Positions 35,586 to 44,098 of a stretch of 64,000 nucleotides of DNA are shown one piece after another (position 1 is the first letter of the stretch; each line of letters opens with the position of its first letter). This DNA comes from Duganella levis (GTDB lineage: Bacteria > Pseudomonadota > Gammaproteobacteria > Burkholderiales > Burkholderiaceae_D). The stretch is taken from positions 186,001 through 250,000 of the forward strand of contig NZ_WWCT01000001.1 of the NCBI RefSeq assembly GCF_009857605.1. The letters run 5' to 3'. The position numbers and the translations under genes were made by a program. The notes beneath the pieces were generated by a model. The model saw only the letters and a program-made list of their open reading frames with translations. It searched no databases and was not told the origin of the DNA.

Positions 35586-36419
35586 ATGGCAGAGCAGAAG
35601 TGGTATATCCATCCGGTGATCGCGGTCGGGGTTCTCATGAATATCTTCGTGATGGGACTGGCGCTGGCCTTCTCGCACGACCATGACGCCATGTGGCGTC
35701 TGCTGGTGGAAGACGGCATCGTCGAATGGATGCAGTTCCTGTGCTTCACCCTGTTGTCTGCGCTGCTGGGTTTCCTGGCCGTGGAACAATGGCAGCGCGA
35801 GCCGAAGATCAACCTGCAACTGGCGGCTTTCGTGTTCCTGTCGGCGCTGGTCGGCCTGGCAGCGCTCGAAGAAGTCAGCTGGTTCCAGCGCGTGCTGCAC
35901 ATCATCCCGCCGGATTTCTTCTTGCAGAATAACCGCCAGGGCGAAACCAACCTGCACAATCTGGCGCTGGGCAAGAGCAGCCTGCACAAGGCCGTGCTGC
36001 TGAAGATTATCGTCATCGTCGGCCTGACCCACACCATCTTCCTGCCGCTGCTGGCGCGCAAGCGTCCCGCCATCCGTACCTTCGTCGAAAAATTCGGCCT
36101 GTATCTGCCGCCGGTGTGGCCGTCGGTAATCTACGTTGGCCTGGTGATCCTGTCGAACGTGGTGGTCGACCATCCGCGCAAAGGCGAACTGGGTGAAGTC
36201 TTCGGCGCCGTGCATTACCTGACGACCGTGGTGGCCGCGTACTTCTTTGGCGTCTGCTACGACAAGAAGCCGGTGTTCGCGCCATCCCGCGACAGCCGCA
36301 ATATCGCTACGCTGTTCTGCATGGTGCTGGTCTTCATGCTGTTGATCGGCTGGATGCTGAGTGCCGGCGCCGGTGCCGGCGCCTACATCGCCTCCCACCC
36401 AGGCTTTGGCGCTGAATGA
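35586..36419 (+). CDS. Conserved polytopic membrane protein with EE-SW-Q motif
   Basis: A 277-residue protein with about seven helices. The most striking segment is LAALEEVSWFQRVLHIIPPDFFLQNNRQGETNLHNLAL: a helix-embedded EExSWxQR followed by a QGExNLHNL element. I recall the same combination in uncharacterised bacterial membrane proteins near surface-polysaccharide genes; the buried Glu pair, Gln and His could form an active site. VVDHPRKGELGEVFGAVHYLTT adds further conserved polar residues near a later helix. It ends in an overlap (ATGATG) with the LTA-synthase-like gene, so translation is coupled. No function can be assigned. Confidence 0.72.
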   Translation: MAEQKWYIHPVIAVGVLMNIFVMGLALAFSHDHDAMWRLLVEDGIVEWMQFLCFTLLSALLGFLAVEQWQREPKINLQLAAFVFLSALVGLAALEEVSWFQRVLHIIPPDFFLQNNRQGETNLHNLALGKSSLHKAVLLKIIVIVGLTHTIFLPLLARKRPAIRTFVEKFGLYLPPVWPSVIYVGLVILSNVVVDHPRKGELGEVFGAVHYLTTVVAAYFFGVCYDKKPVFAPSRDSRNIATLFCMVLVFMLLIGWMLSAGAGAGAYIASHPGFGAE

Positions 36420-38413
36420 TGTTTTATCGTCCTGAGAGCCGGCTGACGCGTTGCGCGGCCTGGCTGGCGCGGCTGACGCTGTGGGCCGGTCCATTCGCCG
36501 GCGTGCTGCAATTGCTGCTGCTGGGCCTGGTGATCTTCTCGCTGTCGCGCGCCGGGCTGATGGCCTGGCAGTGGACCCGGGTTTCCGCCACCGGCATTCC
36601 CGGCGAGATGCTGGTGCAGGGCGTGCGCGCCGACCTGATCCTGCTCGGCTACCTGATCGCCTTGCCGTTGCTGCTGGCGCCGTTGCTGGCGTATCAGAAG
36701 ACGCTGCGCGTGTGGAAAACCCTGAATGTCATGTGGGGCACGCTGGCACTGATCTTCATCATCTTCATGGAGCTGTCGACGCCGCAGTTCATCATGCAGT
36801 TCGACATCCGTCCGAACCGCCTGTTCATCGAATACCTGTCGTATCCAACCGAAGTGATCGCCACACTATGGCATGGCTTCCGCATCGCGCTGGTGCTGGG
36901 CATCGTGTTCACGGTGCTGCTGGGCACCGGCATCTACAAGCTGCTGAAGGCGGCTTCGGTGGATATCACGACGTGGCGTCCGCTGCCGCTGTTGCTGGTG
37001 TGGCCGTTGCTCGTGCTGCTGGTTGCGTTCCAGATCCGTTCGACCCTGGCGCACCGTCCGGCCAACCCGTCGATGTTTGCGCTGACCGGCGATTCCATGG
37101 TCAATTCGCTGATCATCAATTCGCCTTGGTCGGTGCTGGATGCGTATAGCGCCATGAGCCACGAGGCGAATTCCTCCGAAATCTACGGCAAATACCCGCG
37201 CGAGAAAGTCTTCCCGACGGTGAAGAGCGCGCCATGGCTGCGCGACCTGCAATTCACCTCGGCGGAGCTGCCAACCTTGCACAAGCAGGAAGCGGTGATG
37301 CAGCGCGAGCGTCCGCTGAATCTGGTGATCGTGCTGGAGGAAAGCCTGGGCGCGACCTTCGTGCAATCGCTGGGCGGTCTGCCGGTGACGCCGGAGCTGG
37401 AAAAACTGAAGCAGGACGGCTGGTGGTTCGAGCAGTTGTACGCCACCGGCACCCGTTCGGTGCGCGGTATCGAGGCAGTGGTGGCCGGCTATCCGCCGAC
37501 GCCGGCGCGCAGCGTGGTCAAGCTGTCGCTGTCGCAGCAGAATTTCTACACGCTGGCGGCGGGCCTGGGCAAGCAGGGCTATCACACGGAATTCGTCTAT
37601 GGTGGCGAAGCGCACTTCGATAATATGCGCGGCTTCTTTACCGGTAACGGCTTCCAGAAAGTGGTGGACCGGCGCGACATGAACCCGGTGTTTGAGGGCA
37701 GCTGGGGTGCGTCGGATGAAGACTTGTTTAACAAGTCACTGGAGCGTTTGAAAACCCTGCACGATAGCGGCAAGCCGTTCTTCAGCCTGATTTTCTCGTC
37801 GTCCAACCATGAACCGTTCCAGTTTCCGGATGGCCGCATCACCTTGCACGACAAAGAGAAGCAGACGGTGAATAACGCGGTCAAGTACGCCGATTATGCG
37901 CTGGGCCGTTTCATCGCCGAGGCGAAGAAGCAGGACTACTGGAAAGATACGGTGTTCCTGATCGTGGCCGACCACGACAACCGCGTGTATGGCGACAGCC
38001 TGGTGCCGATCAATAAGTTCCATATCCCTGGCCTGATTCTGGGCGCGGATGTGAAGCCGAAGACGATCACCACCATCGCCAGCCAAATTGATCTGGCGCC
38101 GACCTTGTTGTCGCTGATGGGCATATCGAGCGAACATCCGATGATCGGCCGCGATCTGGCGCGCGACAGCGACACGCCGGGCCGGGCGCTGATCCAGTTC
38201 GATAATTATTTCGCGTGGCTGGAAGGTTCGTCGGCGACGATTCTGCGTCCGAACCAGGCGCCGTTGCTGGGACATTATGATGCCGCCACCGGCGTGCTGT
38301 CCACGGGCGGCGTGCCGGATGCCGCGCTGGTCGATAAAGCGATGTCGCACGTGGTGTTGCCATCTATCCTGTATCGCGAGCAGCGCTACAAACTGCCGCC
38401 CGCGTCGCGTTAA
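36416..38413 (+). CDS. LTA-synthase-type sulfatase-fold phosphotransferase
   Basis: A 665-residue membrane enzyme: five helices in the first 230 residues, then a periplasmic alkaline-phosphatase/sulfatase-fold domain (about 300-620). Active-site elements: LVIVLEESLGATF (metal Glu), YATGTRSVRGIEAVVAGYPPTP with the presumed nucleophile Thr346, FVYGGEAHFDNMRGFFTGNGF, FSLIFSSSNHEPFQFP, and FLIVADHDNR (metal Asp and His). Relatives include LtaS and MdoB (OpgB), which transfer phosphoglycerol from phosphatidylglycerol, and EptA-type enzymes. In a Gram-negative, transfer of phosphoglycerol to a periplasmic or surface glycan is most plausible. Last gene of the 33.7-38.4 kb operon. Confidence 0.87.
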   Translation: MMFYRPESRLTRCAAWLARLTLWAGPFAGVLQLLLLGLVIFSLSRAGLMAWQWTRVSATGIPGEMLVQGVRADLILLGYLIALPLLLAPLLAYQKTLRVWKTLNVMWGTLALIFIIFMELSTPQFIMQFDIRPNRLFIEYLSYPTEVIATLWHGFRIALVLGIVFTVLLGTGIYKLLKAASVDITTWRPLPLLLVWPLLVLLVAFQIRSTLAHRPANPSMFALTGDSMVNSLIINSPWSVLDAYSAMSHEANSSEIYGKYPREKVFPTVKSAPWLRDLQFTSAELPTLHKQEAVMQRERPLNLVIVLEESLGATFVQSLGGLPVTPELEKLKQDGWWFEQLYATGTRSVRGIEAVVAGYPPTPARSVVKLSLSQQNFYTLAAGLGKQGYHTEFVYGGEAHFDNMRGFFTGNGFQKVVDRRDMNPVFEGSWGASDEDLFNKSLERLKTLHDSGKPFFSLIFSSSNHEPFQFPDGRITLHDKEKQTVNNAVKYADYALGRFIAEAKKQDYWKDTVFLIVADHDNRVYGDSLVPINKFHIPGLILGADVKPKTITTIASQIDLAPTLLSLMGISSEHPMIGRDLARDSDTPGRALIQFDNYFAWLEGSSATILRPNQAPLLGHYDAATGVLSTGGVPDAALVDKAMSHVVLPSILYREQRYKLPPASR

Positions 38414-38419
38414 AACTGG

Positions 38420-41098
38420 TTAAAGCTGTTTTGTGCAGAGCTGGAATTCCGGATCGTCCTCATACGGACGAATATGGAATTCCAGGCTGCCCATCAAGCG
38501 TAGCATGCCACGGTTCTTGCGCAGCACCAGGCCGACAATTTCGCTCAGGCCCTTATCGCGCGCCACATCCATAATCTCCAGCATCAAGCGCGTGCCCAAT
38601 CCCTGGCCGCTGAACTTGTCGTCCACCAGCAGCGAAAACTCGCAACTGCTGCGATCCGGATTGGCGATGTAGCGCGAGACGCCGATGATTTGCTCGGTCT
38701 CGGTAAAGCTGCCGTCATCATCGGCGGTGCGCGTGGTCAGCACCGCCACCAGCGCCATCTCACGGTCGTAATCAATCAAGGTATAACGCGCCAGCATCTG
38801 CGCCGACAACTCGCGCAGCGACGACGCAAAGCGGTTGTAGCGCGACTGGTCGGACAGGCCGCGCACCAGCGATTGCAGCATTTCCGCGTCGGTCGGCTGC
38901 ACGGGGCGCAGCGTGTATTGGCGACCGCCGCGCATCGGCCAGTCGCGCGCGTAGCTCGACGGGTAGGGCATGATGGCCAACTGGTCGTAACGCTGCGCCG
39001 ACGGCGGCGCCACGCCCACCGCGACGCGCGCATCCACCGCCAGCACGCCGAACTGGTCGACGATCAGCGGGTTGATATCCAGCTCGCGCAACTGCGGCAG
39101 TTCGCACACCATTTCCGACACCCGCAGCAGAATGTGCTCGATGGCCTGACGGTCCACGCCCGGCGCGCCGCGCCATTCGCCCAGCGTGGCGGCGACGCGC
39201 GCGCGGTCGATCAGGCGCTGCGCCAGAAAGGGATTCAGCGGCGGCAGTTCGACGGCGCGGTCGTTGAGCAGTTCGACCATGGTGCCGCCGGCGCCAAAGC
39301 CGATCACCGGCCCAAACAGCGGATCGCTGGCGACGCCGATATACAGTTCGCGGCCATCGCGCTTGCCAGCCATGCGCTGCACGGTCACGCCGTTGATGCG
39401 CGCTTCCGGCTGCAAACGGCGCACGTTGGCGAGCATGTCGCCGTAGGCTGCGCCCAGCGCGCCGGCGTCGGCCAGGTTTAGCACCACGCCTTGTACATCG
39501 GATTTATGCAGGATGTCGGGCGAGTCGATTTTCAGCGCCACTGGATAGCCTAGCTGCGCGGCGATCAGTTGTGCCTCGGCTGCGCTGCGGGCTGGCATGG
39601 TCGGCGTGATCGGGATGTGGAAGGCGGCCAGCAGCGCCTTGGATTCCATCTCGGTCAGCACGCTGCGGCGCTCGGCCAGCACGCTTTCCACCAGGCGGCG
39701 CGCGCCTTCCAGGTCCGGCTTGGCCAGTTGCGACAGCGGCGGCGGGGTTTGCTGCAACAGCTGCTGATTCTGATAAAACGCGGCGATATTGCCGAAGCCA
39801 TCGACCGCCGCTTCCGGCGTGCGGAAGGTGGCCAGGCCGGCCTGGCCGATTACCTTGCGGCCCGGCGCCACGCGCTCGTCGCCCATCCAGCAGGCCAGCA
39901 GCGGTTTGCCCAGGCCTTTGGCGGCAGCGGCCACGCTGTGCGCGATGGCGGTCGGGTCGCCATCCAGCTTTGGCGAGTAGATGACCAGCAGGCCGTCGAC
40001 GTTGGAATCCTGCGCGCAGGCTCGGATGGCGGCGGCGTAGTGTTCCGGGCCGGCTTCTTCGGACAGGTCGAGCAGGTCGGTCAGCGTGGCGTGCACCGGC
40101 AGCAACGGCGCCAGCGCCTTGGCCGATTCAGCGCCTGGACGGCCCAGTTGCAGGCCCAGTTGACCCAGCCAGTCGGCCGCCAGCACGCCGGGACCGCCAC
40201 CGTTGCTGATCACCGCCAGCCGTGGCCCGACCGGACGGTAACGTGAGGCCAGGCATTTGGCGGCCGAGAACAGCTGCACGAAGGTGTTGACGCGTACCGC
40301 GCCGGTGCGGCGCAAGGCCGCGTCGAAGATCTCGTCACTGCCGATCAGCATGCCGGAGTGGGTCGCCGCCGCGCGCGAGGCTGCCGCCGCGTTGCCGGAT
40401 TTGATGATGACCACTGGCTTGGTATTGGCCGTGCCGCGCAGCGCCGACAGGAAGCGGCGGGCGTCGGTGATGCCTTCCATGTAGATGACGATACTTTCGG
40501 TAGCCGGATCGGTGGCGAGGAAATCCAGCGTCTGTGCCAGGTCCACCGCCGTGTTGGGGCCGAGCGAGACCACCGCCGAAAGGCCGACCGAGTTGGTGCC
40601 GGCCCAGTCCAGGATGGCCGAAGTCAGCGCGCCCGATTGCGAGATCAGCGCCAGGCTGCCGCTTTGGGCCAGCTTGCCGGCCACACCGGCGTTCAGTTTC
40701 AGGCGCGGACGTTGGAATCCCAGGCTGTTCGGTCCCAGCAGATACAGGCCGTGTTTGCGGGCGATATCTTGCAGTTCGGCCGCCAGTTCCGGCGGCACGC
40801 TGGACGAGACGATCAGCGCCGATTTGCACTGGATGCGGCCGGCCACCTCCAGCGCGAACGCCAGTTCGTCGTGCGGCAGCGCGATCATGGCCAGGTCGGC
40901 GCGCGATTGCACCAGGTCGGCCAGCGTGCCGGTCATGCTGACGTCGAGGAAGGTCAGGGCGCCGTCGTAGCCTCCATCGCGCAGTTGCGCGCACAGGCTG
41001 CGGCCGTAGGCGGTCTGGCGTTCCGGCTGGTCGGGCGGACCGGCAAAAACCACGATGGATTTAGGCGCAAATAGCGGGCTGAGGTAGTGCAGATCCAT
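38420..41098 (-). CDS. Pat-like protein: acyl-CoA ligase (ADP-forming) homology fused to GNAT acetyltransferase
   Basis: About 892 residues. N-terminal CoA-binding and succinyl-CoA-ligase-like domains (SPLFAPKSIVVFAG, LLGPNSLGFQRP, GSLALISQSGALTSAILDWA, GLSAVVSLGPNTAVD), an ATP-grasp_5 domain (about 470-690, PVALKIDSPDILHKSDVQGVVLNL, GFGAGGTMVELL), and a GNAT domain at the C-terminus (about 715-885, DDKFSGQGLGTRLMLEIMDVARDKG). This is the layout of protein lysine acetyltransferase Pat/YfiQ, which silences acetyl-CoA synthetase. ATHSGMLIGSDEIFDAA aligns with the segment that carries the phospho-His in true ligases, so residual ligase activity is not excluded. A TTG 27 bp upstream is an alternative start. 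No acs gene is nearby. Confidence 0.85.
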   Translation of the reverse strand: MDLHYLSPLFAPKSIVVFAGPPDQPERQTAYGRSLCAQLRDGGYDGALTFLDVSMTGTLADLVQSRADLAMIALPHDELAFALEVAGRIQCKSALIVSSSVPPELAAELQDIARKHGLYLLGPNSLGFQRPRLKLNAGVAGKLAQSGSLALISQSGALTSAILDWAGTNSVGLSAVVSLGPNTAVDLAQTLDFLATDPATESIVIYMEGITDARRFLSALRGTANTKPVVIIKSGNAAAASRAAATHSGMLIGSDEIFDAALRRTGAVRVNTFVQLFSAAKCLASRYRPVGPRLAVISNGGGPGVLAADWLGQLGLQLGRPGAESAKALAPLLPVHATLTDLLDLSEEAGPEHYAAAIRACAQDSNVDGLLVIYSPKLDGDPTAIAHSVAAAAKGLGKPLLACWMGDERVAPGRKVIGQAGLATFRTPEAAVDGFGNIAAFYQNQQLLQQTPPPLSQLAKPDLEGARRLVESVLAERRSVLTEMESKALLAAFHIPITPTMPARSAAEAQLIAAQLGYPVALKIDSPDILHKSDVQGVVLNLADAGALGAAYGDMLANVRRLQPEARINGVTVQRMAGKRDGRELYIGVASDPLFGPVIGFGAGGTMVELLNDRAVELPPLNPFLAQRLIDRARVAATLGEWRGAPGVDRQAIEHILLRVSEMVCELPQLRELDINPLIVDQFGVLAVDARVAVGVAPPSAQRYDQLAIMPYPSSYARDWPMRGGRQYTLRPVQPTDAEMLQSLVRGLSDQSRYNRFASSLRELSAQMLARYTLIDYDREMALVAVLTTRTADDDGSFTETEQIIGVSRYIANPDRSSCEFSLLVDDKFSGQGLGTRLMLEIMDVARDKGLSEIVGLVLRKNRGMLRLMGSLEFHIRPYEDDPEFQLCTKQL

Positions 41099-41217
41099 GA
41101 GCTTATTCTCGACAATGACAGGCAAACCACACTATACGGCAAATCATTGCCGCTTGACCTGCATCATGGATTTCTGACAAGCAAGTGGGCATAGTGTGAT
41201 GGTGGAGAGGAGACATC

Positions 41218-41640
41218 ATGGACACGAGCGCGTTAACCAATGAGATGGTGCTGGGGATTCCCTTGTTTGACGAGGCGCACGCGGCGTTGGCCGAGCAGAT
41301 CCAGCTGCTGCTGAACGGGCCGGATCAGGAGTTCGAGACGCATCTGGCCGGTCTGGTGGAGTGCCTGGAGGTGGATTTCCGGCTGGAGGAGCAGTTGATG
41401 GAGGCGATTGACTATCCTGCCACGCGCAGCCATCGCGAGCAGCATGCACGGGTGCTGGCTACCTTGCACGGATTGGCGCCGGGGGATATTGAGAATGGCC
41501 GCAAGGTGGCGGCCTTGATTTTGCCGTGGTTTCAGGTGCATCTGGCGACGGCGGATACGGCCTTGGCGGTGGCGTTGCAGATTGCCGGGCGGGTGCAGGC
41601 GGCTTCCGCCAACCCCGCACGGCGGCAAACAGGGGTCTGA
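41218..41640 (+). CDS. Hemerythrin-like protein with one substituted iron ligand
   Basis: A 140-residue four-helix hemerythrin domain. By alignment with bacteriohemerythrin, ligands H21 (FDEAH), E57 (EEQLM), H72 and H76 (HREQH), H108 and D113 (VHLATAD) are present, but the His of the HFxxE motif is Asp53 (VDFRLEE). A di-iron site with one Asp ligand may be altered in oxygen affinity or bind iron differently. The last residues (RQTGV) are encoded by the first arm of a large palindrome that also supplies the stop codon. It may bind oxygen, NO or iron near the two FNR-type regulators that converge on it. Confidence 0.8.
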   Translation: MDTSALTNEMVLGIPLFDEAHAALAEQIQLLLNGPDQEFETHLAGLVECLEVDFRLEEQLMEAIDYPATRSHREQHARVLATLHGLAPGDIENGRKVAALILPWFQVHLATADTALAVALQIAGRVQAASANPARRQTGV

Positions 41641-41678
41641 CCCCGCATGGGGTCAGACCCCGTACTTCCGGGGTTGGC
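41608..41678. repeat. Nested palindrome (REP-like), also a candidate bidirectional terminator
   Basis: Inner hairpin: GGGGTCTGACCCC (41632-41644), loop GCAT, GGGGTCAGACCCC (41649-41661), arms perfectly complementary over 13 bp. Outer arms GCCAACCCC (41608-41616) and GGGGTTGGC (41670-41678) are also perfect. The element sits between convergent genes and overlaps the end of the hemerythrin gene. The GGGGTCTGACCCC core is, from memory, a dispersed repeat in Oxalobacteraceae genomes. A T-run is absent, so if it terminates transcription it does so as a strong stem or with Rho. Confidence 0.75.
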
Positions 41679-41686
41679 TGCGCCGC

Positions 41687-42427
41687 TCAATCCAGCGCCA
41701 ACGGTGTCCCGGCCGCCACCATTTCCACATCCCGCAATCCCGGCAGCGTGTAGGCGCGCTGGCCCATCGCCAGCCAGCCACGCCGCCGCAACGCGCTCAA
41801 ACAGCGGCTCACGGTGGACGATGTCAAGCCCAGGTAATCTGCAATATCCTGGCGCGACATCGGCAACGTCGCGCGCGCGACACCCTGCGCCTGCTCCAGC
41901 CGGTGCAGCAGGAACTGCGCCACCCGCTGTACCGCCGACGTGCTGCGCAACATGGCCGCGTGCTGCTGGTGACGCGCAATCGTCCCGCTTAGCAGCTGCC
42001 CAAACGCCTCGGCGCTGCGCGGCTGCCGATCCAGCAACGCTGTCAGCATCGCGTACGGCACAGTGGCGATCTCGCAATCGGTCAATGCCACTGCGCCCGC
42101 ATGGCGCTGGTGCTCATTCAGCGACTCCAGTCCCACCCACGCGCCCGGCCCCAGAAACTCAATGATGTGCTGCCCGCCATCCCGCCCATGCTGATACAGC
42201 TTGATATCGCCCCTGCGGATGATATGCAGATGCTGGTCCACCTCATCCGACACACGGAACAGGTGCTCGCCGCCATTGAGCCGGATACAGCGCTGCTCCA
42301 TGCACGGCTCGGTGCGTTCGGCATCGTCCGGCAACTCGTCCAGACACAACACATTGAGCGGACAGCCATTGCAGCGGCGGATGCTGTCGGCCAGCGCCGG
42401 CGTCACCAGGCGAAGTCGATGGCTCAT
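41687..42427 (-). CDS. FNR-type Crp/Fnr regulator with altered recognition helix
   Basis: A 246-residue Crp/Fnr protein. Four Cys fit an FNR [4Fe-4S] site: C19-x2-C22-x5-C28 and C118 (TDCEIA); two further Cys at 42 and 47. The cyclic-nucleotide-binding-like domain spans about 45-135, and the helix-turn-helix is MSRQDIADYLGLTSSTVSRCLSALRRRGWL. In FNR the recognition helix reads ExxSR; here the Glu is Ser (SSTVSR), which should change or loosen DNA specificity. ATGA overlap with the upstream FNR gene fixes the start at 42427. Probably an oxygen- or NO-sensing regulator with a regulon different from its neighbour. Confidence 0.88.
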   Translation of the reverse strand: MSHRLRLVTPALADSIRRCNGCPLNVLCLDELPDDAERTEPCMEQRCIRLNGGEHLFRVSDEVDQHLHIIRRGDIKLYQHGRDGGQHIIEFLGPGAWVGLESLNEHQRHAGAVALTDCEIATVPYAMLTALLDRQPRSAEAFGQLLSGTIARHQQHAAMLRSTSAVQRVAQFLLHRLEQAQGVARATLPMSRQDIADYLGLTSSTVSRCLSALRRRGWLAMGQRAYTLPGLRDVEMVAAGTPLALD

Positions 42428-43128
42428 GCGCCGCCTTCCACGCCGGCCGCCGCGCGTTGCAGCGCGTCCGGATCGAGCAAAGTCAGGTCGCGACGCTGCA
42501 ACTGCACCAGCCCCTGACGTCGAAACTGATCCAGCAACCGGCTCACGCACTCGGCGCTGACGCCGATGTAACTGGCAATATCGCAGCGGGACATCGGCAG
42601 CCGGAAGCGCAGCGCCGAATAACCATTGCTACGGTGCGCCTGCGACAGGCTCAACATCAGATCGGCCATGCGCTGGCGCGAGTGGGTGTGATGCAGCAGC
42701 AGCGTGGCGTGCTGCGCGCGGCGGATCTCTCCGGCCAGCAGCGCATGCAGGCCAAGCCGCTGCATCGGCTGCCGGCGGCCGCGAAACGCCTGGCGATCCC
42801 AATCGATGACGCAGACTTCACTATCCTCCAGCGCCACCGCCGAGGCGTTGTGGCCGGTCGCGCCCAGCGTGTTCAGGCCAAGGAATTCCGGCGCCATGGC
42901 AAAGCCGGTCACCTGTTCCTCGCCGCCGGGACGCGTCATCACCATTTTAAAACTGCCGGAACGGATGCTGTAGATGCGGTTGCCCGGCGACTCGCCGGCA
43001 CGATACAGGCTGTCGTGCCGGCGCACGCGCAGGCGATGGCCGGCGATCTGGTCAGCGTCGGCCGTGCCTTCGCACAGGGGCAGGTGGACACAACGTTCAC
43101 AATTGCTACGGTAACTATCAATACGCAT
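42424..43128 (-). CDS. fnr: FNR-type oxygen-responsive regulator
   Basis: A 234-residue FNR homologue. Cluster ligands C10-x2-C13-x5-C19 and C106 (SEVCVID) have exactly the FNR spacing in the N-terminal motif. The recognition helix MSRCDIASYIGVSAECVSRLLDQFRRQGLV retains the FNR ExxSR triad (E, S, R), so it should bind TTGAT-N4-ATCAA sites; such a site lies upstream of the operon at 44043-44056. When oxygen enters, the [4Fe-4S] cluster breaks down and activity is lost. It follows the usp gene by 13 bp and is coupled to a second regulator by ATGA. The symbol is at family level. Confidence 0.9.
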   Translation of the reverse strand: MRIDSYRSNCERCVHLPLCEGTADADQIAGHRLRVRRHDSLYRAGESPGNRIYSIRSGSFKMVMTRPGGEEQVTGFAMAPEFLGLNTLGATGHNASAVALEDSEVCVIDWDRQAFRGRRQPMQRLGLHALLAGEIRRAQHATLLLHHTHSRQRMADLMLSLSQAHRSNGYSALRFRLPMSRCDIASYIGVSAECVSRLLDQFRRQGLVQLQRRDLTLLDPDALQRAAAGVEGGA

Positions 43129-43141
43129 TGCTCGACCTCGA

Positions 43142-43987
43142 TTAATGCGCCATCAGCACGGGCAGCGTCATCGATTGCAGCACGCGCCGGGTGACGCCGC
43201 CCAGCACGATTTCGCGCCAGCGTTGATGGCCGTAGGCGCCCATCACCAGCAGGTCGGCGCCGCTATCGGCCGCCAGCGACAGCAGGGCGTTGCCGATATC
43301 CAGCCCGGACGGCGCATGCTGCTGCGCTACTTCGACCTTGACGCCATGGCGCGCCAGATAGAGGGCGATGTCGGCGCCCGGCTGTTCGCCGTGGACGCCA
43401 TCATTGGCTTGCGGATTGAACACCGCCAGCGTCACGCGCTTGCTCTGGCGCAGCAGCGGTAGCGCATCGGTGACGGCGCGGGTGGCGGCGCGGCTGCCGT
43501 CCCAGGCCACCAGCGCGTGCTGGTCGATGTGAGCGTAGCGGCCGGCGTACGGCACCAGCAGCACCGGACGGCCGCCGTGCAGCGCCAGATGTTCCGGCAG
43601 CGTGCGCAGCAGGTCCGGGCCGTTCAGGTCGGGATCGTTCTGGCTCAGTACGAGCAGGTCGGTGTAGCGGGCTTGCAGCACCAGACCGGTTTCTGCGTCG
43701 TCATCGCTAATGCGGCGCTCGTAGCTGTTGCCGGCGCTGTCGGCGTGGGCGACGAAGCCGGCCAGCGCCTGTTCCGCATGGCCGGTGACGGACTGGATGT
43801 CTTCCGGCGACAGCAGTACGCCGCCGTAGGCAAACGCGGCGTTACGGTAAATTTCCACCGCCAGTCCGGTAAAGGCGGCGCCGACCAGGTGGGCGTCGTG
43901 GCTGAGGGCGACCTGGCTGGCCAGCGCGTAGCGTTGCGCGGCGTGGGGGGACAAGTCGGCGTGAACCAGAATGTTTTTGTAAGACAT
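43142..43987 (-). CDS. Tandem universal stress protein
   Basis: A 281-residue protein of two UspA domains. The first (1-about 140) opens with YKNILVHADLSPHAAQRYALASQVALSHDAHLVGA; the second has HALVAWDGSRAATRAVTDALPLLRQSKRVTLAVFN and ends with the nucleotide-binding ADLLVMGAYGHQRWREIVLGGVTRRVLQSMTLPVLMAH (G-2x-G-9x-G type). Tandem Usp proteins under FNR control are common in anaerobic survival. AAGGAG lies 7 bp before the ATG. First gene of usp-fnr-fnr; a near-perfect FNR box lies 56-69 bp upstream of the start. Confidence 0.9.
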   Translation of the reverse strand: MSYKNILVHADLSPHAAQRYALASQVALSHDAHLVGAAFTGLAVEIYRNAAFAYGGVLLSPEDIQSVTGHAEQALAGFVAHADSAGNSYERRISDDDAETGLVLQARYTDLLVLSQNDPDLNGPDLLRTLPEHLALHGGRPVLLVPYAGRYAHIDQHALVAWDGSRAATRAVTDALPLLRQSKRVTLAVFNPQANDGVHGEQPGADIALYLARHGVKVEVAQQHAPSGLDIGNALLSLAADSGADLLVMGAYGHQRWREIVLGGVTRRVLQSMTLPVLMAH

Positions 43988-44042
43988 GATGAGCTCCTTG
44001 TGATGACCGTTATCAGGCTATCAAAGCTCATCGAAAAATTTT

Positions 44043-44056
44043 ATGATCTGGATCAA
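44043..44056 (-). promoter_or_regulatory. FNR box upstream of usp-fnr-fnr
   Basis: On the minus strand the sequence is TTGATCCAGATCAT, matching the FNR consensus TTGAT-N4-ATCAA at 9 of 10 positions. Its centre lies about 62 bp upstream of the usp ATG. A class II activator position (-41.5) would put the transcription start near 44008; the region there has TAGCCT or GATAAC as weak -10 candidates, as is usual for activator-dependent promoters. Confidence 0.75.
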
Positions 44057-44098
44057 ATTTCCCCGGATAAATTATTGCGCTGTCCGGTTGACGGCCGA

